NCBI GenBank assembly: GCA_903903985.1
Contig: CAIVAT010000022.1
Coordinates: 1-64,000 of the forward strand
DNA from: an uncultured Bacteroidales bacterium
GTDB lineage: Bacteria; Bacteroidota; Bacteroidia; Bacteroidales; FEN-979
Direction of reading: 5' to 3'
DNA length: 64,000 bases
The notes below the pieces were generated by a model. That model ran no database searches. It worked only from the letters and a program-made list of their open reading frames with translations, and was not told the origin of the DNA. The translations under genes were made by a program, and so were the position numbers. This document shows positions 26,215 to 33,216 of this stretch, one piece after another; position 1 is the first letter of the stretch, and each line of letters starts with the position of its first letter.

Positions 26215-26253
26215 CTGTTACTCTGTCACCCTGTTACTCTGTCACCCTGTTAC
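26215..26253. repeat. 16-base tandem repeat, 2.4 copies
   Basis: The unit CTGTTACTCTGTCACC occurs twice exactly (26215-26230, 26231-26246) and is followed by CTGTTAC. It lies about 110 bases upstream of the cysteine-leader promoter; it could be an operator array or a simple slippage repeat. Confidence 0.7.
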
Positions 26254-26339
26254 AGTTTTCAATGTCACAGCACCCCGAAGGATTAACACTTATCAAAAGC
26301 ACCCTTTCTGGAATTTTAGCACTTAATTATTATAATAAA

Positions 26340-26371
26340 TTTACATGCATATTAAATATTTTGTATTTTTG
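26340..26371 (+). promoter_or_regulatory. Promoter of the cys leader operon
   Basis: TATTTTTG at 26364-26371 matches the -7 consensus TAnnTTTG. The -33 position has TTTA (26340-26343) instead of TTTG, 20 bases away. The start point would be near 26378, giving a short leader of about 13 bases before the first Cys-rich ORF. Confidence 0.55.
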
Positions 26372-26390
26372 CCGTTCAGGAATTGAACAA

Positions 26391-26462
26391 ATGCAACCAA
26401 TGGCTCTGACAATATTTAATGCCGCAACCAGCAACTTGATCTGTTGTTGCATTCGCATTTAG
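26391..26462 (+). CDS. Cysteine-rich leader peptide 1 (23 aa, three consecutive Cys)
   Basis: ATG at 26391, stop TAG at 26460-26462. The peptide is MQPMALTIFNAATSNLI, then C18-C19-C20 (TGT TGT TGC at 26442-26450), then IRI. A second in-frame ATG at 26400 would shorten it. A run of three Cys codons just before the stop, with cysE and cysK downstream, is the pattern of an amino-acid-sensing leader peptide: ribosomes lacking Cys-tRNA stall at the codons, while well-fed ribosomes reach the stop. Four bases after the stop begins the strand that decides between terminator and antiterminator. The peptide itself probably has no function. Too short for ordinary gene callers. Confidence 0.8.
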   Translation: MQPMALTIFNAATSNLICCCIRI

Positions 26463-26465
26463 TTG

Positions 26466-26531
26466 TCGGAGAGTTTTTTACATATATATTTATTAAACAG
26501 CCAGCTCTCCGAAACCGGGGAGTTTTTTTTT
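26466..26531 (+). terminator. Attenuator 1: terminator with competing antiterminator
   Basis: Terminator: CTCTCCG (26505-26511), loop AAAC, CGGGGAG (26516-26522), then nine T. Antiterminator: TCGGAGAGTT (26466-26475) can pair with 26503-26512 (8 perfect pairs plus two at the end), using the same bases as the terminator 5' arm. The upstream strand starts four bases after the leader stop codon. A ribosome finishing the leader would cover it and let the terminator form; a ribosome stalled at the Cys codons would leave it free and allow read-through. The pairing was read by eye. Confidence 0.78.
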
Positions 26532-26543
26532 AATTTTTTTAAA

Positions 26544-26645
26544 ATGTCCATTCACACAGATTTCAACAGTCCTACCCATCACATCAGTGTTTGTTGCTGT
26601 TGCTGTTGCCTTAGGCGGAAGGGTTTTGTATTTCTGGTTTTATAA
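26544..26645 (+). CDS. Cysteine-rich leader peptide 2 (33 aa, six consecutive Cys)
   Basis: ATG at 26544, stop TAA at 26643-26645. The peptide is MSIHTDFNSPTHHISV, then C17-C22 (TGT TGC three times, 26592-26609), then LRRKGFVFLVL. Six cysteine codons in a row in a 33-residue ORF, placed between two terminators and 79 bases before cysE, make a second cysteine sensor. It is in the same frame as leader 1, so read-through of the first stop would join them. A start at TTG 26463 is also open but unlikely, as it would overlap attenuator 1. Unlike leader 1, eleven residues follow the Cys run, and their codons contain the strand that can form the second antiterminator. Confidence 0.8.
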   Translation: MSIHTDFNSPTHHISVCCCCCCLRRKGFVFLVL

Positions 26646-26704
26646 GTTAGAACGACAGAAAACATTATAAAAAGCCCTTTTGCTAAAACAAAAGGGCTTT
26701 TTTC
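26617..26704 (+). terminator. Attenuator 2: strong terminator with competing antiterminator
   Basis: Terminator: 14-bp stem (26669-26682 with 26689-26702), loop CTAAAA, GC-rich centre GCCC/GGGC, T-run at its 3' side. Competing strand: 26617-26627 (GGAAGGGTTTT, inside leader 2, 8 bases after the last Cys codon) can pair with 26670-26681, using nine Watson-Crick pairs, two G-T pairs and one bulged G (26674). It would be covered by a ribosome moving past the Cys run and free when a ribosome stalls early in the run. It ends 21 bases before the cysE start codon. Confidence 0.75.
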
Positions 26705-26724
26705 ATTTTCAAACAGACAAAAAT

Positions 26725-27540
26725 ATGACACATCCGATTTTTGAAAACAATGCTGAATTTTCAGGGATATCCTTTGACAGGGATCATCTGGGCCACTGGG
26801 CCGATGAAATGTTTCAATGGCTTTTTTGCAGCCACCCGAGGTATGCCCGTGAGGAGATATTTCTTCAAAAGGAAGCTGAATTATTAAAGGAATTGTCGCA
26901 CTTCATCGAACAAACACAATCCTTTGCTGAAAATGCCGGTAATGCTGCCAGGGCTTTTTTTTCAAGGCTTCCTGATATTCATCAATTGCTGAAAAGCGAC
27001 CTGGAGACCATGTTCAATTCCGACCCGGCTGCAAAGTCGATCAGGGAAGTCCTGCTGGCATATCCCGGCTTTTATGCCATATCGGTCCACCGGATTGCAC
27101 ATGAATTATGGAATAACAACATCCCGGTCATCCCCCGGTTGTTATCGGAATATGCTCATTGTAAAACCGGTATCGACATTCACCCGGCTGCCTCGATAGG
27201 CGAACGGTTCCTGATCGACCACGGCACTGGGGTAGTGATCGGTGAAACCTGCAACATAGGGAATGATGTAAAAATCTACCAGGGAGTTACCCTGGGAGCC
27301 CTCAGCGTAAGCAGGGACCACGCTGCCATTAAAAGGCATCCGACGATCGGCAACGGGGTTGTCGTTTATGCAAACGCCACAATTTTAGGAGGGAACACCG
27401 TCATTGGCGACGGTTCAGTGATCGGTGGAAATGTTTGGATAACCCAATCGATACCGCAGGATTCACTGGTTTTTCATAAGAGCGAGATCATCATAAAAAA
27501 CAATTCTAATTTTCCTGAACCATTAAATTTCATCATTTAA
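26725..27540 (+). CDS. cysE: Serine O-acetyltransferase
   Basis: 271 residues from the ATG at 26725, chosen because the upstream in-frame ATG at 26680 lies inside the attenuator stem. The enzyme makes O-acetylserine from serine and acetyl-CoA, the first step of cysteine synthesis, in the cytosol. The N-terminal ~125 residues are the helical SAT domain. The C-terminal part is a left-handed beta helix of hexapeptide repeats with the family motifs IDIHPAASIGERFLIDHGTG, VVIGETCNIGNDVKIYQGVT, TIGNGVVVYANATILGG and GGNVW. The His in the DHGTG segment is the catalytic one of the family. cysK follows 15 bases later. Expression is likely controlled by the two upstream Cys leaders. Confidence 0.95.
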   Translation: MTHPIFENNAEFSGISFDRDHLGHWADEMFQWLFCSHPRYAREEIFLQKEAELLKELSHFIEQTQSFAENAGNAARAFFSRLPDIHQLLKSDLETMFNSDPAAKSIREVLLAYPGFYAISVHRIAHELWNNNIPVIPRLLSEYAHCKTGIDIHPAASIGERFLIDHGTGVVIGETCNIGNDVKIYQGVTLGALSVSRDHAAIKRHPTIGNGVVVYANATILGGNTVIGDGSVIGGNVWITQSIPQDSLVFHKSEIIIKNNSNFPEPLNFII

Positions 27541-27555
27541 CTAATACTGTCAATC

Positions 27556-28470
27556 ATGAAAGCAAACAACATTTTGGAAACCATCGGGAACACCCCGCAT
27601 GTAAGGATCAACAAACTTTTCGGCCAATCGCATGAAGTGTGGATCAAACTGGAAAGAAACAATCCGGGCAACAGCATCAAGGACCGGATCGCATTGGCCA
27701 TGATTGAAGATGCCGAGCGAAAAGGATTGCTTACCTCCGGCAGCATCATCATTGAACCAACTTCCGGGAACACGGGCATCGGCCTGGCATTGGTGGCTGC
27801 GGTAAAGGGCTATAAAATTATCCTGGTCATGCCCGATTCGATGAGCATTGAACGACGAAAACTCATGTCGGTCTTCGGTGCAGAATTTGAACTGACCCCC
27901 AGGGAAAAAGGCATGAAAGGCGCCATTGAAAGGGCAACGGAACTGGCCCTGGCGACTCCCGGGTCGTGGATGCCACAGCAGTTCAACAACCAGGCAAACG
28001 TGGAGGTACATCAGCGGACAACGGCACAGGAGATCCTGAATGATTTTCCCGGAGGCCTGGATTATCTCATTACGGGCGTCGGAACCGGGGGGCATATTAC
28101 CGGTGTTGCTGAAATACTGAAATCCAAATTTAAAAACCTGAAAGTGTTTGCAGTGGAACCGCAGCTTTCACCGGTTTTAAGCGGGGGCACCCCCGGGCCG
28201 CACCCGTTGCAGGGTATTGGCGCCGGTTTTGTTCCCCGGATTTATAACGGGGAACTAATTGATGGAATTATTACCGTCGGAAAGGAGGAAGCATTTGAAT
28301 ATGCCCGGCAGATCGCCCTGCAGGAGGGAATTTTCGGAGGAATTTCGACGGGAGCTTCTCTTGCTGCGATAGCAAAAAAGATCCCGGAGATTTCAATGGG
28401 TTCAAAAATACTCACCTTTAATTATGACACAGGAGAAAGGTACTTGTCGGTAGAGGGGCTCTTCGTATAA
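27556..28470 (+). CDS. cysK: Cysteine synthase (O-acetylserine sulfhydrylase), PLP-dependent
   Basis: 304 residues of standard CysK length. It joins O-acetylserine and sulfide to give cysteine. The PLP lysine lies in [12 protein letters not shown] (about residue 45); the substrate loop [13 protein letters not shown], the PLP-phosphate loop [10 protein letters not shown] and FGGISTGAS are all present. It is the second gene of the cysE-cysK operon, 15 bases after cysE, and CysE and CysK commonly form a complex. The gene converges on the CotH gene, with 13 bases between the stops. Confidence 0.96.
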   Translation: MKANNILETIGNTPHVRINKLFGQSHEVWIKLERNNPGNSIKDRIALAMIEDAERKGLLTSGSIIIEPTSGNTGIGLALVAAVKGYKIILVMPDSMSIERRKLMSVFGAEFELTPREKGMKGAIERATELALATPGSWMPQQFNNQANVEVHQRTTAQEILNDFPGGLDYLITGVGTGGHITGVAEILKSKFKNLKVFAVEPQLSPVLSGGTPGPHPLQGIGAGFVPRIYNGELIDGIITVGKEEAFEYARQIALQEGIFGGISTGASLAAIAKKIPEISMGSKILTFNYDTGERYLSVEGLFV

Positions 28471-28483
28471 GTCAATCGCTGTT

Positions 28484-30010
28484 TTATTTTTTAATGAATT
28501 TTGCCTGAAAAACGACATCGGGTGAGCTGACCCTCAGCAGGTACATGCCCAGCATCAGGCTCTGAACGGGCAGGATCGCCATGCCATGCAGGTTGTCAAA
28601 CTCCAATTGCACTTTGCCAGAAAGGTCAAGTATTTGTGCACTGATCACTTGTACCGAAGGATCAGCCAGTGAAAAGGAAATGGATTCTCCGGCAGGGTTA
28701 GGAAAAACAACTAAGTTCCTGTTCTGTGTTGCATTGTCTTTAATTCCTGACGGATATAGCTGATTCAGGATCGACTGTTTCCGTTTTACCAGGAAGGGCT
28801 TCAGCCCGTATGGGGTATGCAAATCAATGGCCTTGATAAAAGCATTGTTAAAATCTGCTACCGTATAGCCGTAATCAAGCGTACGGTAAGTATCCGCAAC
28901 AGCAGCCTGCTGGATCAGCGCTTTATAAGCATCAATGTGGGGAAAGACCGAATCGGGATGAATCACGGTATTGGCAATGGTGTCGAGAAATAATTTGTAC
29001 CTGTTAAAAAAAACAGGAACTGCCAGCAGTTTCTGAGCCAACGGAAGCTGCATGTTTGTGTTCACCCAGTTCCGGCAGTCACGGATGGCCCAGTCGGTAC
29101 CTTCCCAGTCAACGCCAAAAGTGTTGTCGGGATCATAGGTTATAAAATCATAGGTAGAATCAGAAGGGTTATCGTAGAGGTAAAAATTGTTTTTGTTATA
29201 GGCATAATCATCCCAGTTGCCGGTGGCAACATCCAGGGCCAATGCCTTCAGGTAGTGATCAACATTGAGAATTGATGCAATATCCGACGGGAAAGTCCCT
29301 ACCGTCGGATGATCGAGCATGGTGATCAACCCGACCAGGCTGGCATAGTCATCCTGCGATTTGTTGGTTTGAAGCTCATAAACCCTTCCCCCGGTTACGG
29401 TGCCATTCTCAAGGTTTTTATAGGTCTGCTGGTCAGGCCCATGGTAAACCAGATCGGCCGGCCATGCACACTTAAACAGGTTCCCTCCGTTTTCTTTATA
29501 AACCCGGGTGAGCCATTCTTTTTCCATCTCCTCCAGGTTGGTATACAGACCATAATAGGATCCATTGATATACATTTTAACAAAACTGGTCCTGCGTTCC
29601 ACCATTCCTGCTTTTTTCCACAAATCGTAATACAGTTTCTCGCGGATCATCGTGGGATCGTTGTGTTCTCCATTGAGGTTGATTTTTTTTACTCCCTGGT
29701 ATTTACGGCCTGAAACATATTCGTTAAAGCTGATCTTGAACGATTTTTTCTTCGAAGCACGGGATGTATTCCCCCTCAGGCGGAAACCGACATTTTCAAG
29801 GGTATCCCTGGTCGCGTTGTCATCAAAAACAAACCTGGCCATGAAGTAATGGTCGCTCAAAACAGAGTCGTAGATCACCTGAAGGGAATCGGCCGGGATC
29901 GTGATATAGATGGAACACAACCGGGTATCATCAAAAAGAGTGTTGCTCTGCGCCAGGGTAGCCGCCGCGAGGATGACCCCCAGAAAGACAGTTAAAACGG
30001 GTTTCTTCAT
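28484..30010 (-). CDS. CotH-family kinase, secreted by T9SS
   Basis: 508 residues. Signal peptide (MKKPVLTVFLGVILAAATLAQ), then the CotH domain (about 30-420): GFRLRGNTSRASKKKSFKISF, KKINLNGEHNDPTMIREKL, YYGLYTNLEEMEKEWL and TYDPDNTFGVDW, which contains the acidic DPDN metal site of this family of atypical protein kinases. The last ~75 residues (LVVFPNPAGESISFSLA ... GMYLLRVSSPD ... AKFIKK) are a T9SS sorting tail, so the kinase domain would act at the cell surface or outside. Its start codon overlaps the stop of the Nudix-type regulator (TAATG), so the two are translationally coupled. The substrate is unknown. Confidence 0.9.
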   Translation of the reverse strand: MKKPVLTVFLGVILAAATLAQSNTLFDDTRLCSIYITIPADSLQVIYDSVLSDHYFMARFVFDDNATRDTLENVGFRLRGNTSRASKKKSFKISFNEYVSGRKYQGVKKINLNGEHNDPTMIREKLYYDLWKKAGMVERRTSFVKMYINGSYYGLYTNLEEMEKEWLTRVYKENGGNLFKCAWPADLVYHGPDQQTYKNLENGTVTGGRVYELQTNKSQDDYASLVGLITMLDHPTVGTFPSDIASILNVDHYLKALALDVATGNWDDYAYNKNNFYLYDNPSDSTYDFITYDPDNTFGVDWEGTDWAIRDCRNWVNTNMQLPLAQKLLAVPVFFNRYKLFLDTIANTVIHPDSVFPHIDAYKALIQQAAVADTYRTLDYGYTVADFNNAFIKAIDLHTPYGLKPFLVKRKQSILNQLYPSGIKDNATQNRNLVVFPNPAGESISFSLADPSVQVISAQILDLSGKVQLEFDNLHGMAILPVQSLMLGMYLLRVSSPDVVFQAKFIKK

Positions 30011-30747
30011 TAAAAGGAATCTTTTTTTGTTTTCATGTAAATCTTCCGGTTGAAACTGAAAAACCGGGCCGGTTTGTGAGAAACGTCAACCTGTTTTTCA
30101 TTGATCGGAACAATGAATGGCATGCCGGCAACTTTCTTCCGGAAGTTCCGTTTGTCGAGTTTAATACCGAGAATGACCTCATAAAGCTGCTGTAATTGCC
30201 CCAGTGTAAATTTGGGGGGCAACAACTCATAGGCGATGGGTTTAAGGTTCAAATCCGTACGTAAAACCTGGAGTGCCTGCTGCAAAATGGTCAAATGGTC
30301 AAAAGCCAGTTCGGTAACCTCTGAAACATCGTACCAGCGGGCATTTGATTGCAGGATGAATTTGGCTGCCTTGTCCTGGTCAATATTGATAAGCGAGTAA
30401 TACGATACGGTCACTACAATTTCTTCGGGATGGCCGATGCTGCGGAGCCATTCCATATCCCTTGGCTGCCTTTTCAACCTGCCGGGAGAACCGATTGCCT
30501 GGTACTGTTTAAGATAAATGTTTTCGAGGCCGGTTAGTTCCCTGAGCACCCGTGAGGCTGCAGTATCCAGGTCTTCGTCTTTACGCACCAGGTCGCCCGG
30601 GAGTTTGAGATCCTTGAATTCCTTGCCTTCAAATTGCATGTTGCGTTCAATCAGCAACACATCAAGTTTGCCGAATTCGAAACCGAACACAACACAATCA
30701 ACGGAAACATGCGGATTCAGGTTTTCCAGGACGTTTGACCCTAACAT
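30010..30747 (-). CDS. Nudix-domain transcriptional regulator (NrtR/AraR-like)
   Basis: 245 residues. The N-terminal ~145 residues form a Nudix fold (VDCVVFGFEFGKLDVLLIERN, LPGDLV), but the catalytic box is degenerate: RVLRELTGLE replaces REUXEEXGU, lacking the two metal-binding Glu. The C-terminal ~80 residues (FTLGQLQQLYEVILGIKLDK, then NFRKKV) are the winged helix seen in NrtR-type regulators. In Bacteroidota this architecture occurs in sugar- or cofactor-responsive repressors. It is the first gene of a two-gene unit with the CotH kinase (1-base overlap) and may control it. Confidence 0.88.
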   Translation of the reverse strand: MLGSNVLENLNPHVSVDCVVFGFEFGKLDVLLIERNMQFEGKEFKDLKLPGDLVRKDEDLDTAASRVLRELTGLENIYLKQYQAIGSPGRLKRQPRDMEWLRSIGHPEEIVVTVSYYSLINIDQDKAAKFILQSNARWYDVSEVTELAFDHLTILQQALQVLRTDLNLKPIAYELLPPKFTLGQLQQLYEVILGIKLDKRNFRKKVAGMPFIVPINEKQVDVSHKPARFFSFNRKIYMKTKKDSF

Positions 30748-31317
30748 ATTTTATCTATTGTAAAACGAGTGAATGCTTGGAGTTGACAAAGGGGCAAATT
30801 TAGCAGAAAAGAATTGGAATTCGTTTTTTGATTTTTGATTTGCGATGGCCGATGGTCGATTTGGGTTCATCAGAGGTTTGGTTTTTTTACTCATTATCAG
30901 TAAATTAACGATTTGTTAAATTTAATTTCATTTTTTTAAAAAAGTATTTGGAAAATCATTTTAAAACGTTATAACTTAGTGTCCCAATTACACTTTGTGT
31001 TTTTCCCATTTTTAAAATCAAAAAAATGCGAGACGTCATCCCGGAATTTAAATTTTATATTGTTGATATATAAGTATATATACAAATAAAATAATTAATT
31101 CGTGTGAGGTGCAAACTACGTAAACAAATTATTATTCAGAATACTCAGGAGGCATTCAGCGATGAACGGGTAAGATAAGGATTGAGAGTTAAATAAAAAT
31201 ACTGTTGGAAAACAATAAAAATGTCAATATAATCATCATCAAATTTTATTTCAGCCTTCTATTTTATTATATTTGCCATAGCCAATCTAGTTATTAACCA
31301 TTTAAAATCGAACAAAA
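30748..31317. other. Long A/T-rich region before the glucan locus
   Basis: No gene seen in 570 bases. It separates the minus-strand Nudix regulator from the plus-strand glucan locus and must hold both promoters. It includes an alternating TA tract near 31058-31082. A promoter-like pair for the locus lies at 31245-31275. Confidence 0.5.
31245..31275 (+). promoter_or_regulatory. Probable promoter of the beta-glucan locus
   Basis: TTTA (31245-31248), 19 bases, TATATTTG (31268-31275). The -7 element is perfect and the -33 element has one mismatch. It lies 42 bases before the first start codon of the locus. Confidence 0.55.
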
Positions 31318-33132
31318 ATGAAAAACGTTTCAAAGTTCAGGTGGGTGATGTACATGTTGTTATTCATCCCGCTTATTATTTCTTGTAAAAAGACGACGAC
31401 GGAACCCGACGTCATCGCCAGCTTTACTTACCAGGTAGATGCTTCTGATTTCAAGAAGGTCACTTTTACCAACGCTTCGCAAAACTATGCCTCACTTGCC
31501 TGGAATTTTGGTGACAATACCGCTTTATCTGCCGAGATAAACCCGGTTCATACCTATGCTGCTACAGGTAGTTACACCGTGAAGCTTACCGCCACTTCAC
31601 CCAAGGGAGTTACGGATGTTTTTTCGGCAACACTCACAATCGCCGACCCCAATGCATTTCTCACCATGCTGGTCGGGGATGTATCCAAGACATGGAAGCT
31701 TCTTCGCGTTACTTCAACAGGACGTTATCCACTTGAAGTTGGACCGATCGATCACTCATCGATTTGGTGGGCAGTAGGATTGAACAATGATGAACTTGCT
31801 ATCCGTCACTGCATGTTAAATGATGAATGGACCTTTGGCCGCGACGGTTCCCTGGTATTTGATGCCAAGGGAGATTATTGGCGCGAAGGCGGGATATTTG
31901 ATCCGGCTAACACCTGCGGAAATACGGCAGATCCGATGCTGGGAATTGCACCGGCTTTTACCACTGACCTGTCTTCCTGGGGCAACGGAACGCATACTTT
32001 TCAGTTGACACCGGGGACAACCCCAACTTTAAAGGCTATCGGCACGGGTGCATTTGTAGGATTCTACAAATTAGGGAATGATGCGGAAACAACGACGACC
32101 GGTCCCCAGGATCATGTTACCTACAATGTCATTAAACTTACCGATGGCGCTGTTGACACACTCGTCATTGAAGGCAATTATCATTCCTCCGATCCTACTT
32201 TCACTGGCGGATACTGGAGGTTTGTCCTCATGCATTACGACAACCCTGCCGATGAGCCACCCTTACCCGGGAACAAACCAAGTGCAGGATTTACCACTTC
32301 CGTTTCAGGCCTTGCAGTTACTTTTACCAATACATCCACGGGTGCTGACACTTATCTCTGGGATTTTGGCGACGGACAAACCTCAACAGCCATGAGCCCG
32401 ATACACTCCTATGCAACCCAGGGCATTTACAATGTATTGCTGACCGCCACCAATACAAACGGAAGCGCCACGGCATCGACCGTGGTATTCCTTGGCGAGG
32501 ATCTTGCAACGTTCACTGCTGCTAAGTTACAGGGTGCGGCATGGAGAGTGCATGTTTCAGATAAATCGGTCTTCGTAGGTGGTGCCCTCGGAAGTTCCGC
32601 CTGGTGGTCCGTAACTGCAGCCATGCTTACTTCCGGCACTGGTGGTGATAACTGGACATGCATGCCGGATGACGAATTTACCTTCACTTCTGGCGGAGCA
32701 TTTACATACAAAACCATGGGCAGCGCCCGTAACGACGGATACCTGGGAACTCCAAATGGCTGTTTCTCTGATGCAGAGATCGCCACAAGTGCCCTTGGCT
32801 CAGGTTTTGGCTCCTCATCGAACACATACACATTTACACCTGCAGCCGGTACCACCGGGCCTCTCATCACTTTGACGAATGGTACGCTTACTGTTGGAGG
32901 AGGTCCGGCTGTAGCATTTATTGGCTTCTACAAAGGATACAATGGCGTGGCAAGCGGTGTCAAAGGCGGTGAAAACAATGGAACCGACCCGGCAAATTTT
33001 GGCTCAGCTACCAACACCTATCAGGTAATGGGTTATGCCAATTCTGGATCCAAAGAGTATTTATTCGTTACAGTTGACATATCAGTCGTACATGACGGAT
33101 CAGCCGCATGGTCGGCCATCCTGGAACGCTAA
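31318..33132 (+). CDS. PKD-domain surface lipoprotein with duplicated module
   Basis: 604 residues. The lipoprotein signal ends LIISC (Cys 23), so it is likely exposed on the outer surface like a SusE/F-type glycan-binding protein. It has two similar halves. PKD domain 1 (about 35-110, LAWNFGDNTALSAEINPVHT) is followed by a ~200-residue module (KTWKLLRVTS..SSIWWAV..DEWTF..GSLVFD). PKD domain 2 (about 320-395, YLWDFGDGQTSTAMSPIHSY) is followed by a related module (AAWRVHVSDK..SSAWWSV..DEFTF..GAFTY). The paired modules look like an internal duplication and may be glycan-binding units. It is the first gene of the locus, with its own terminator before the GH16 gene. Confidence 0.78.
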   Translation: MKNVSKFRWVMYMLLFIPLIISCKKTTTEPDVIASFTYQVDASDFKKVTFTNASQNYASLAWNFGDNTALSAEINPVHTYAATGSYTVKLTATSPKGVTDVFSATLTIADPNAFLTMLVGDVSKTWKLLRVTSTGRYPLEVGPIDHSSIWWAVGLNNDELAIRHCMLNDEWTFGRDGSLVFDAKGDYWREGGIFDPANTCGNTADPMLGIAPAFTTDLSSWGNGTHTFQLTPGTTPTLKAIGTGAFVGFYKLGNDAETTTTGPQDHVTYNVIKLTDGAVDTLVIEGNYHSSDPTFTGGYWRFVLMHYDNPADEPPLPGNKPSAGFTTSVSGLAVTFTNTSTGADTYLWDFGDGQTSTAMSPIHSYATQGIYNVLLTATNTNGSATASTVVFLGEDLATFTAAKLQGAAWRVHVSDKSVFVGGALGSSAWWSVTAAMLTSGTGGDNWTCMPDDEFTFTSGGAFTYKTMGSARNDGYLGTPNGCFSDAEIATSALGSGFGSSSNTYTFTPAAGTTGPLITLTNGTLTVGGGPAVAFIGFYKGYNGVASGVKGGENNGTDPANFGSATNTYQVMGYANSGSKEYLFVTVDISVVHDGSAAWSAILER

Positions 33133-33158
33133 TTGTAACAGTTATTTATTAGCTTGAT

Positions 33159-33202
33159 CAAAAACAGGAGTGAGCCGTATATTGCCTCACTCCTGTTTTT
33201 TT
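33159..33202 (+). terminator. Terminator after the PKD lipoprotein
   Basis: A near-perfect stem AAACAGGAGTGAG / CTCACTCCTGTTT with an 11-base loop and a 7-T tail. It separates the first gene from the GH16 gene, possibly giving extra transcript of the lipoprotein relative to downstream genes. Confidence 0.85.
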
Positions 33203-33216
33203 AACGAAGGAAAAAT

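Larger units (their letters stand above)
25919..26390 (+). other. Gene-free region upstream of the cysteine leader
   Basis: No gene. It holds a degenerate stretch around 25985-26040 (CGAAGGACCACAGAGAAATC, then a run of nine G) of a type often seen between Bacteroidota genes, a tandem repeat at 26215-26253, and the leader promoter at its end. Confidence 0.5.

Noticed and set aside
26262-26462. A 66-codon ORF that includes leader peptide 1
   Set aside because: It would start upstream of the predicted promoter; the internal ATG at 26391 is better placed after the -7 element.
26463-26645. A 60-codon TTG-started ORF that includes leader peptide 2
   Set aside because: It would run through the first terminator/antiterminator; the ATG at 26544 directly after the terminator is more plausible.
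32427-32870. 147-codon minus-strand ORF inside the PKD lipoprotein
   Set aside because: Antisense shadow of a clear lipoprotein gene.
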